Shown piece by piece: positions 54,643 through 64,000 of a stretch of 64,000 nt of DNA (within the stretch, counting starts at the first letter, position 1; every line of letters begins with the position of its first letter). This stretch comes from Apostichopus japonicus. Its lineage: Eukaryota; Echinodermata; Holothuroidea; Aspidochirotida; Stichopodidae. The stretch spans positions 25,217,166 through 25,281,165 of the forward strand of contig NC_092579.1 of NCBI RefSeq assembly GCF_037975245.1, in the 5' to 3' direction. The notes below the pieces were generated by a model that did no database searches, was not told where the DNA came from, and worked only from the letters and a program-made list of their open reading frames with translations. Both the position numbers and the translations under genes were made by a program.

Positions 54643-55379
54643 GGTGCAACAAATTCAATACACTGTGTATTGAATTTAATTATTGATATACCCAATATGC
54701 AAATCTGGCTTTCGGAAATCGTTTCTCTGGATTTAGTTGTTCAACGCATTCAGTAGAGCTGCAATGTTGAAAATCAATTCCAGAAGCTAGCACTGTAGCA
54801 CATGCCGCGGATTCATCACATGCAGAATTGAATCGCTAGTGTGTTTGCTCCAGGATTCGTTACCTGTGCTGCGAACCATGTGCTAGCTCCAGCTCCAGTT
54901 ATTCTGCATGCTACATGTTACGATGTTAAACACAAATGTTAGAATCAAAACAAATAGGCCTATTTGATAGGGCTGTTTTGGGGGAATAATTTTGATTAGG
55001 GTTGTGCACATTTGTTTGCAAAAACGACAAAAAAGTGAACTAAGGTCTGGGAAAAAGTGGGGGGCAAATGCCCCCTCTTGCCCCCCCCCCGTAATCCCGC
55101 CCATCGTTCGCGCTATAGTATATATATTCGTTATAGTATATATATCTTTATATCTTTATGGTTACTTGTGTGCTACAGCCCTATTTTCCTTTTTTTATCG
55201 GCAAACCAAACATCATTACGGATGCGGCCCGTCTAGCTAATTCATTTTGAGAAAAAAAAGTAAAATCTACTATCGGTGAAAGTCTAATTCCGAAGTGTGT
55301 CATGTTCCCCGACGACTCGGTCAAGTTCGAAACCAGCCACATTTGTTTTCATATCACAATTGTACAAGCGTTCACGAGA
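54643..55379. other. non-coding DNA, partial MITE end
   Basis: GTAATCCCGCCCATCG at 55091-55106 looks like a hAT-type right end. 55201-55240 (CATTACGGATGCGGCCCGTC) is an inverted match to 44703-44735. Confidence 0.5.
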
Positions 55380-56430
55380 AAAAGACACGCATTTAAGTTA
55401 TCGTAAGCACAGTCCTTAGATGTTTACGACTTGCTTACGGTCACCTTAAACAGAGGAAACCCGTACATTTTGGAACAAGGCGTTTACGATGTGATTACGC
55501 ATACGTAAACAATGTAAACACGGAACAACTGATTTCTGTTACGTTTATGACAACTTACATATCGGAAGTTAATAATTACTTTTGTATTGATTAAAACTTA
55601 TTTCTTCTCCTCGTTTACGTTGACCTTAAGCTCGCCACAAAGAAATTTACGACAGGATTACGATTATCTTACACATCGGAAACTCGTAGCATAGATACAA
55701 CGCGTTTACAACAAACTTACGCCAAACTTAAACATCACGTTAACGTTGATTGCACCATAAAATAAAACACTGGACACCATTCTCATGGTCAATCTTCCCG
55801 ATAATGATATTACCCTGTGACTGCATCTCATGAACAAAATTTCAACATTTACGTTGGCTGAAACGAGTGCAGATAAAAATTTACTGTATATATACAAATA
55901 CGTTCATTTCAGCGTTCACGTATTGATAACGAAATCCTTAAACGTCAAGTTCACATGGACTTGTCATGCTTAAAACTATTTATACGAAGATGACATTATA
56001 CTGTGTTTGTTCGTATTAAACATATATGAATATTTTCGTTCACCTCAAACAGGAACAGTACGGCATGCTTAGGATATACATGTCGGAAATTCCGAAGCAT
56101 GCGCACCACAGGATATAGCATGATTACACAAACTTACGCATTGCGTTTACGTTGAATGTATTCTCCACTGATTTCGGAATTTACGGGAAGATTACGATTC
56201 ACTTACGCGTCGGAAATTCCAGAGCATACACACACCACAAGTGTCAGTACAGCATGATTACATCAACTTGCACACTTCGCTTAAGTTGACTCAATAAAAG
56301 TTGGGAATTTAAGAGATTATTAATATTAACTTAAACGTCAGAAATTTCAAATAATACACAGTATGTGATTACGGTATGATTACAATGCCCATATACATCA
56401 CATTTAATTTGTACCCACTGGTAATTTTTA
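55380..56430. repeat. degenerate tandem array, ~115-130-bp unit
   Basis: TCGGAAATTCC-like words (55560, 55673, 56083, 56205, 56330 regions) are each preceded by GATTACGATT..CTTAC and followed by GCAT..CACAC and GCATGATTACA..AACTT. The units are strongly diverged and partly missing between 55750 and 56040. TTACG is over-represented throughout. Confidence 0.7.
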
Positions 56431-56478
56431 CTGAGACAATCAGCTGCCTATTGTTCATTATATGTTCGTCTGTAATTA

Positions 56479-56692
56479 TAGCATGCTTAAGTACTTGCTA
56501 GAAGTTTTCAAAAAGAGGTTCTAACTCTTCAAATTGTTCTCATGACATTCTAGTAAATTGACACACAAGATGACTGAATGTCCAGTGAGGTAAATTTCCT
56601 TCAGGGTGGTAATAGAAAAAAGTTAAAGGATTTGACCAAAGGTGACCATATTTGAATATCTGACATTTTTCTAATACAGCATATATCTTTAA
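56479..56692 (-). mobile_element. TTAA-bounded MITE, family 3, inverted copy
   Basis: CCAGTGAGGTAAATTTCCTT and GGTGACCATATTTGAATATC match the inverted family body. TTAA is at 56689-56692. The 5' part is partly lost. Confidence 0.78.
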
Positions 56693-57472
56693 ACGTGAAT
56701 GTGCATGGCCTACACATACATATACTACCACATGTACCTCACAATGTATTTCTCATACTTCAGTTATGTTATAACATATACATATATACAGCCGTCAACC
56801 AACAAAACTCAGTCAACCAACAAAACCTAAGCTAATTCTATGAAAGTATCAGCAAACTTCCTCGTGGTTACTCCAGGGGCGGATCCAGGGGGGGCCCGGG
56901 GGGCCCGGGCCCCCCCTTTTTGAGAATCCTGATTTTTTTTTTTACCGCGTTCGAGGGAAAGAGCCCCATGCGTGATGAAAAAAATTCAAAGAAAAAAATC
57001 ATATGAAGTCTCAAAGTGTGAAAATTATTTGTATACAAAAATGTAGGTGTTGGGTAGGGTGAGCCGTACGGCACTTTGGAAATTTCAGGAAATACCGAGC
57101 CGATTCGGGAAATTTTGGATTCCATTTCGGGAAAAACAAATTTTGAGTGTGGAAGCACTGAGCACGATGCACTTTTAACGTACGTTCGCGGCAGTCCGGA
57201 TCCAGTAAGCACGAAGCTAGCAGAGAGGGAAACGACTCGCAACTAGACGTCGGAGTATATATGACGAAAGCAATACATGCTACATGCTGCACAGAAGCAC
57301 GCACAGTGTGTATATGAAATTATTAGTTTCAAAAATGTGAGAAAACGAGTGTGGTACGATCGCACGACAGACTCAATCCAAGCCTAGGCTATCCACACAT
57401 GATAGCCTATGTTTTCCCTAACAATACCATCACTGCGGTACCATTGCTACAGTGAGTGGCCCATGGGCGGCG

Positions 57473-58599
57473 ATCCTGGGGGGGAGGGGGGATATATCCC
57501 CCATGAAAATGGGTGGAAGGGATGTAATACACCATATCCCCCCCCCCCCACCAAATGATAGGGATAAGAATATTTTCATGCCTACATTTATGCATCGTGA
57601 ATGTACAGTTCTTTTTTAGCTTCATTTCTCGCCTACCATAAACGCAGTGGGATCTTTTCAAATAAACCGTCTTTATAAAGCAAGAATAGTTGACTGTTGG
57701 CTTCATTGGCCCTATAACAACAAAATGTATTATTGCGCCCACGGTATTGATATAGTACCAGGCGCGTAGCCAGGAATTTGCCAAGGGAGGGTCGAAACTG
57801 TAGATTCGGCATTGCAAACTATCTAAGCGGAGTGCCACCATGGTTGGCGCAAAGAGTACAAGAAAATTTTGGCTGTAAATGCCTCCCAGATCGCTGGAAA
57901 TGGCACTTCCCAGGCCTTGTTAGTTGCATTTTAGCATTTTCTCTTTTGAAAATACTAGCGATATCATAAAAACATTAAAATTTTTTTTTTAAATATGCTC
58001 AAGGGGGGGGGCGGCTGCCCCCTTCGCCCCCCCTTCGGCTACGTGCCTGTATAGTACATATATGCACCCTCATAGTATTCATATAGGCCCTATAGTAGGC
58101 CTACACACGTACATGTTCCCTCGAACAGCTGAGAATCTCATGTTACCAAGGTAATGCTTAGTACACGTTTCACCTGGATGCCCTAGCAATCGGTACCTAG
58201 GAATGTAACTATGTGTAATTGTGTATTGCATGTGTATAGGCCTATAATAGCCTGCATGAGGCCATTTTCTTCATCGAATAATATAAAAAAGCTCTCGAAC
58301 ATTCTAACGTAGCGTCTGAAACAAGATTGACAGGGGCAATTTTCCCAAAATAACACCCGAAATTTAAAAAAAAAGTATTTTGGATCCTGATTATGAGATA
58401 TTTCGGACATGATATCCCTATTTTAAAGTTTGGTATATGCCGCTTGGAAACCTTGGGAAGTGCCGTTTCCGGCCATCTAGAGGGTTTGTAAATCCCAAAA
58501 TTTTCTTGTACGCTTCGCATCAACTCATGGTGGCGCTACGCTTAGATAGTCAACAAGGTCATATTCCCCCTCACTCGGAAGTATGGATTGCCGCCCATG
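57473..58599 (+). mobile_element. hAT-like MITE nested in 56874-59323
   Basis: CATGGGCGGCGATCC and GGATTGCCGCCCATG form the TIR. The duplications are GAGTGGCC (57465-57472) and GTGTGGCC (58600-58607), one mismatch. It belongs with 44294-45536. A hairpin module is at 58517-58536. Confidence 0.87.
57759..58049 (+). mobile_element. 291-bp hAT-like MITE, third nesting level
   Basis: CAGGCGCGTAGCCAGG and GGCTACGTGCCTG are flanked by perfect TATAGTAC (57751-57758 and 58050-58057). A hairpin module is at 57832-57850. A related terminus is at 44845. Confidence 0.95.
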
Positions 58600-59521
58600 G
58601 TGTGGCCTAATGTTATGAAAGTACTACACACTCTTCTGTACTGTGGGAACTTGGAACACAATTCTGATTGTCTGGCAGGGGCGTAGCCAGGATAGATTTT
58701 TTTCCAGAGGGGGGCTGGATTTTTTTGGGGGGTGAGGGGGACTGGCAATCATCTCAGTGGCCTGGAGGTTCCAGGCTCCATATGCTAGTCTATTAATGCT
58801 TAAGTTTTTCATTGCAACTTACCCTAGTATTGCGTGACCTCACGAGGCTACTTTTAAGAACATGAAATTATTGCACCTTAATGATATCCCACATGTAATT
58901 TTTTGTAAAATAAATTTGCAAAAAGAGTACACCATCATTCTGATAAAGTGAAGGTGAGAGGGGCACTCTGACTGCATCAATAGTCTCCATCTGGAAGGGT
59001 GCATCCAAGATGAAATGGCCTGGAGTAGCCTGGTAAAAAGTAGTTTGCTTCACCACCTACTCCCCAAAGACGTAAATCCCAGCTCATTGCTCGAAATTGC
59101 AAATATATGCCCGGCAAACCATGAATACATGATTTATTGGAAATAAATTTTACTCCAAACTTTCACGAAAAGTAGCACCAGATTGCACCGAGGACCTCCA
59201 TATTTTGTGAAATTTTCCAAAGGGGAGGGGGGCACCCACTCCCCTTAGACCCCTCCCCCAGGACGACGATTAGGCATTTCCCATCTGGGCCCCCCCTTCG
59301 GCGAAATCCTGGATCCGCCACTGTACTCATTTTGGTAAGTTACGTAATTCACGTTGCGGGCCCTCATAATACCTCAAAAAACAGCTTGCACTCACAAAGA
59401 ATTAAGTTTAGCGCTATGGCATGGCTGATCACTACCGCTGGAATCATGAGAAAAGAGATGAGAAGACACATACACGGGTCTCCTCATCTGCCTGTCTAAC
59501 TTTTTTTATGTATAATTATTA

Positions 59522-60670
59522 GCTCATACCAGCATGCTGGTGTGAGCTATTGTTACAGTGCGGCGTCTATCACTCTATCACTCTATCCGTCAACAATTGG
59601 TAAAACCGCTCCCACTCGCACAGTGTTCGATGGAATTTCATGAAACGTGGACACAAGGACCATTGGGTATAGGGCCATCAGAAATGGTCCAAAATTTGGG
59701 GTCAAAGGTCACCTGTGGGCCGTAATGGGCCATTGTGTGGAAATACGCAAAATGCTTCTTCTCCTACAGATTCCATGGTACAATGTTGAGGGTTTGTCAC
59801 GATAGTACTATGGTAGTTTTACCTTCAGGGTGTTCATGAATTTGAGATCAAAGATCAACTAGGGGTCTTTTGTGGCCCGGGCCGCGGCCCTATATTTTCA
59901 AATTGCTCCTGTTCGTACAGTGTATGGCCAATTATAATGAAACTTGGTCACAATGTTCCTCGGGATGAGAGTTACGAGGGGTGTTCGGAAAATTGAGGTC
60001 AAATGTCATTTAGGGGGTCATCGGGGGTCATTCTTTGTAATATTTTCAAATATCTCAATCTCCTCAAGATTTTGATGGATCATATTCAAAGTTGAACTGA
60101 TGATTGTTGGATTGTGTATGAATAAGGTGATGCCTAATAATTTTTGGTCAAAAGTTAATTAATTACAATTAATCCCCATTGTTTAAAAAAAATCTGAGCC
60201 TTCACTTTTTGCCAAAGCTCCTTTAATTTGTCTCCCAGTCTCTGCAGTGTTTGTTTACATTTGTGGTTAAGCTCTGCAGAGGCTGTTAGTGGAATTAAAG
60301 CAGGACTGGGAGTTGTTATTAACTGTTGAACTGTAAGCATGAGAGCCCTATAGCCAATCAGCACTTGCCGATACTTAGAAGTCTTTGAGCCTGAGGTATG
60401 TAGGCAGCTTGTGAAGTTATATAGGGAGTGCTTGTGAAGTTATGTCTGCTAAGGTAGAGGGGAGAAGGTTTAACAGGGTACAGTAGGTCAGTGGTATTGT
60501 TTGAGAGAGTGGGTAAAATAGGATTTAAAGGGGGAAAATAGGAATTATAGCCAGTGGTGTGGCCAGGATTCTGCTAACGGAGGGGGGGGGGTATCCCTCA
60601 TGGGCCCAAAATTGGTTTTGTGGGCCCTACATTTTTAAGCTCGAAAAGGTATGAGCTTCTGCACCATTGG
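59522..60670 (+). mobile_element. dispersed repeat with palindromic head
   Basis: It opens with the 28-bp palindrome AGCTCATACCAGCA/TGCTGGTGTGAGCT, then an array-like body of GGTCAAAGGTCACC, GGGGTCATCGGGGGTCAT and GATGGAATTTCATGAAAC phrases. An AGCTCGAAAAGGTATGAGCT partner near 60637-60657 may be its end. A hAT-type terminus CAGTGGTGTGGCCAGGATT at 60554 lies inside. Boundaries are uncertain. Confidence 0.45.
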
Positions 60671-61593
60671 TGCTCTAGTGTATGTGTTAAAGTAAGTTGG
60701 CCTGACTTTTTTATTATTTATTATAATTATTTATGTCCGATTAGTATGGTACGTGTTTGGTTTATCTGCTTCTTGATGCATATGTAGATACAACAATGAA
60801 AATACACGATACGGCCTGCCTTATACTGTATCAAACCATGGAGCTATGATCAAACAGAACAATGCATCCCATCGGTTTATTGTAGAGAATTTGTGAAACT
60901 GCAATGAACAACCCTCATCTGTTGATCAGGGAGGTGATATTTTAGACCTCCCTGATCAGTCGCTGTTCATCCTCCAATCAAACGACAGCAAAACCAGCAT
61001 GAAAAAACGTGCTTGTTTTCAAACGCGGTCAAAGCTGCTAACATGACAACAGGAGGGTTAATAATGTGACCGCGAATAGCGTACGAAATGTATGGCTGAC
61101 TAATTCTATATATGTTTGAATGTCTGTTTATAGCTCCATGGTAATAGTAACTCTTTCTGAATTAGCGGCTGCGTTCTTCTTGTTCTTTGTTTTCTTTTCT
61201 CACAGGGAGGTTGTTTTCTCCTTTGATAATTTTCGTACACGTATCAGCGTTTGCTATACATTCTCTTATACCCCATTAGGGGAGTATATGAACTGGAAAA
61301 TTTCCAAAAGGATGGCGATCCTCCTGCGTTGATGTGCTTCCTAGCTAATTACTAGTTAAATCAGGGAGTTGTAACTCACTTGTTAAACAATCTGGCTATA
61401 GGTCGGGTCGTGAGCATGAAATGATGGGTTAATGCCTAGAAAGCCACAGTTTTAGGGTAACATTAACAGCTCATATGTATAACACTGCTACCATTATGTG
61501 CACATGTAACACATTTATAGGGCGGTGTTCCTGAAAACATAACTTCAAAGCTAGAACTTGCCCGTTGAGCAATTTGTTGGTGGCTAAATGGAT
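60671..61593. other. non-coding DNA with a 13-bp-stem palindrome and a micro-insertion
   Basis: TGATCAGGGAGGT/ACCTCCCTGATCA (60923-60935 and 60946-60958) forms a perfect stem with a 10-nt loop, enclosed by ATGAACA...TGTTCAT. It lacks a clear flanking duplication. Confidence 0.7.
61355..61388. repeat. 20-bp palindromic micro-insertion, imperfect
   Basis: CAGGGAGTTGTAACTCACTT (61362-61381) is flanked by GTTAAAT (61355-61361) and GTTAAAC (61382-61388), six of seven matching. Confidence 0.65.
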
Positions 61594-61828
61594 GAAAGGT
61601 AGTCTGCATAGGCCACAAATTATAGCACGCATTGCCAGAAGTTTACGAAAATTACCTTCCCGGAGGTCTTCACTTTTGAAATTGTTCTCATACTTTCTAA
61701 ATTAACCACGAAAAATGACTGAATGTCAATTTCCTCCAGGGTGGTAACACAAATACAATATTTTTTTTTTATCAAAGGTAACCATATTTGAATACCTGGC
61801 ATATTAGGGGCCAAAACAGCAAACCTTT
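61594..61828 (-). mobile_element. TTAA-bounded MITE, family 3, inverted copy
   Basis: GAAAGGTAGTCTGCATAGGC at the left and AACCATATTTGAATACCTGG towards the right match the family in inverse orientation. The edges are decayed, with no clean TTAA. Confidence 0.78.
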
Positions 61829-62696
61829 GGAGCGGGATATACTGTTTTTGTATTGGGGTGTAAAATCTAAACAATTGCAAGTAAAAGATTCAAAGTAAAC
61901 AACATACTTTAAACAAGTTTTACGAGGTACAAAGTATATATTTATAAATTTGTAGTTAAGACAGTGCACTCTTTACTGCAGGAATGCGACAACTTAATAA
62001 CGATTTTGCTCTCCCTTTCCTCTCTTATTCATTGCTGCAAATGTTTCTGTTGCAGCGATGGAAAGCAAGTGTAAATAAATGACACATATTGATGCCAGAA
62101 ATTTGTTCCACATTCGTTTCTATTGTAAATTTTCTATTGTAAATAAATGTTATTGAACTCTGAATTCAAACATGGAAATGTTTTACAAACATTCACCTCA
62201 AAATTAGTGGAACAATGCCACGAAGATAAATGTAGAATGAAAAACAACTTGTAGGTAGGGCCTATTGCTTACCGGCTAGATACAGACGTAACGATTAAAA
62301 TAAACATGGACAACGTATACTGCACGCAGCGGCGTACACTACACACACATATATACATATAATCCGTATTGTGCCCACGCTTAGGGAATTGTGCCCACAC
62401 ATGGAAAAGTATGATTGAAATATATTAGGCTAGTTGTCATAAAAACTGTTCTAAAATTTTACAATTTGGAAGGCATTACACCATGTACAAACGAGAAGGC
62501 CCTATGAGGAAAATGCAAGTGAGACAAAAGCCTATATATCATATACTTTCTTATATTCTCTTTCACTCCGACCCCCCCCCCCACCCATTTATTTTTCGAA
62601 GGTGTTAACGTTGCTACGGGAGAAGTTTGGGTCTCCAGTTAGGTTCAAACTTGTTATATGCAACTAATATAGGTTAAGTAGAAGGATTAAAGTATG
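61829..62696. other. AT-rich non-coding DNA
   Basis: No supported feature other than a poly-C tract at 62572-62583. Confidence 0.4.
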
Positions 62697-63188
62697 CTGT
62701 ATTGGCCCATATATGCCAGATATTGAGAAATGGTCACCCCTGGTCCATATTCTTAAACTGTTTATATTACATCGTTGGAGGAAAATTACCTCACTGGACA
62801 TTCAGTCATCTTTTGTGTTCATTAAGAATGTCTGAGAACAATTTGGAGAGTGAAGACCTCCAAGGAAAGTGTTTTTTGAAAACTCCTAGCAATTATAGCC
62901 AATTGCTTAATTTGTGGCCAATAGGTTATTTCGAAGGCTTAAAGTATGATGTATTGGCCCCATATATGTTACATATTAAAATATGGTCACCTTTGGTTAA
63001 AATTCTTAAACTGTTTTATTACCACCTTGGAGGAAATTTACCTCACTGGGAAATTCAGTCATCTTGTTGTGTGTGTTTATAATGTCAGCGACGATATGGA
63101 GAGTAAACACCTTCAGGAAAGGACTGTTTTGAAAACTTCCAGCAATTATAGCATGCCGTAATTTGGGGCCATTACAGACTACTTTTAA
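62697..63188 (+). mobile_element. two family-3 MITEs in tandem
   Basis: TTAAAGTATGCTGTATTGGC (62697) and TTAAAGTATGATGTATTGGC (62939) start two ~245-bp units sharing one TTAA. The right edge is ACTACTTTTAAGG (TTAA 63185-63188). The frames 62702-63082 and 62946-63161 are translations of the repeat. Confidence 0.88.
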
Positions 63189-64000
63189 GGAGTACACGTG
63201 TTTGAACTCGAAGCCCCTCACCCCACACTCAATTTCCCCTCCCTAAATCTATTACACCTGATTGACTCTGCGATCAATTTCATTTATAGTTTGATGATAC
63301 CTATACTTACTTTTAATTTAACATATTAATATGTTGATTACATATATCAACTGAAAATTATAGTGGGGGATCATAACGAGGAAGAAACTGTACCCATCAG
63401 CTTAGTTTAAAATTGTGTATGTACGCTTAGGAGAACAAGCTTAGGTTGGTAGTGTATAATACGTACCCGACGTTCATTACCGTTTAGTTTTTACGGGCCT
63501 TTATAGTAGAAATTAATACTACGTGCGACGAAGACTTGAACCAACGCTTATATAGAAATTCTACCCAAGCTTGGTAAAGTATGACAAGTAAATCGCAAGT
63601 CCAACACATATATATATATATACCGGTGCTATGACAGAGTGGCGGATAAAGGCGGTGGCATTTGGAAGCAATGCGGGTTTCTCCCACATTTGTGGTGGCT
63701 TAAGCGTCGTGAAAATAACTGCTGATTATTATTATTATTATTTTTACATTTAAAAAATGTAGTAGTTTGAAAGATTATTCAACTTGCAAGGTTTATATTA
63801 CTTGAGTATTCACAGATTCCAATCCGCCAGTCAACAAACACAAGTATTCTTCCAATGCTCGCCCCACCCGCTTCTTTTTCACGTCCACTTCACTCATTTT
63901 CAATTCATGGACAGAACTTCATGGTAATTTCTGTTAAAATCTTCCTCAGTTGCATCCTATATGTAAACTGAATGTTCCTTTGTTTGCACAAGTTGAATAT
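63189..64000. other. non-coding DNA at window end
   Basis: It contains (TA)n at 63609-63621 and a TTATTATTATT run at 63727-63741. I see no gene. Confidence 0.4.

Larger units (their letters stand above)
56874..59323 (+). mobile_element. large hAT-like composite element
   Basis: CAGGGGCGGATCCAGG is matched by CCTGGATCCGCCACTG. TACTC abuts both ends (56869-56873 and 59324-59328), a 5-bp duplication unlike the usual 8 bp. Another MITE (57473-58599, with 57759-58049 inside it) and a loose terminus (CAGGGGCGTAGCCAGG, 58676) are nested. The frames inside have no domain. Confidence 0.8.

Noticed and set aside
1-64000. CRISPR array, bacterial operon or phage
   Set aside because: No repeat-spacer pattern (the tandem arrays have no unique spacers), no ribosome-binding-site-led operons, and clear eukaryotic introns and SINEs.

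Overview
This window looks like gene-poor, transposon-rich nuclear DNA from an animal. The evidence is GT-AG introns, tRNA-derived SINEs, DIRS-type retrotransposons, many MITEs and no prokaryotic gene organisation. The recurrent TAGGCCTA-type words, the style of the hAT MITEs and the KDZ and DIRS content suggest a marine invertebrate deuterostome. An echinoderm, perhaps a sea cucumber, is my best guess, but I cannot verify it. I found no intact host protein-coding gene. Most open frames are chance frames in repeats.

The main coding signal is one decayed KDZ-type transposase (Kyakuja-Dileera-Zisupton) on the + strand. It is split into at least seven GT-AG exons at 14014-14597, 16519-16589, 18429-18447 + 20000-20090, 21746-21921, 23434-23570, 32139-32199 and 35243-35320. 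The family signatures appear in the right order: a Cys/His cluster, CPAC, FDANFGLVRK, a GVFGCACRRGIP-like block and ALPVFHAYGHKLHCQ. The gene is broken by phase breaks between exons, an in-frame stop, and a 1.5-kb hAT element inside one exon. A 6.5-kb DIRS element sits in one of its introns. A further exon at 38974-39109 has a homeodomain-like look and may or may not belong to it.

Two DIRS elements are present (25410-31951 and 40320-43951). Each has inverted terminal repeats and an internal complementary region that reproduces its own two ends. The first keeps Gag-like, RNase H and tyrosine-recombinase remnants, and two SINEs lie where reverse transcriptase is expected. The second is internally deleted. 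Their termini are unrelated, yet they share about 1.7 kb of interior.

The rest is a dense mosaic of DNA transposons. There are hAT-type elements with 8-bp target duplications, often nested in one another (3.5-8.3, 8.6-11.7, 14.7, 18.4-20.0, 44.3-45.5, 52.3 and 57-59 kb). There are three families of TTAA-bounded MITEs, a foldback-like element whose arms are inverted tandem arrays (5.5-8.2 kb), an 851-bp long-TIR element (35.6-36.4 kb) and several satellite-like arrays (1-440, 1119-1295, 55.4-56.4 kb).

The most unusual signal is a set of tiny palindromic insertions of 20-52 bp (CAGGGAG...CTCCCTG). They are flanked by 7-bp direct duplications at four loci and look like transposon ends with nothing between them.
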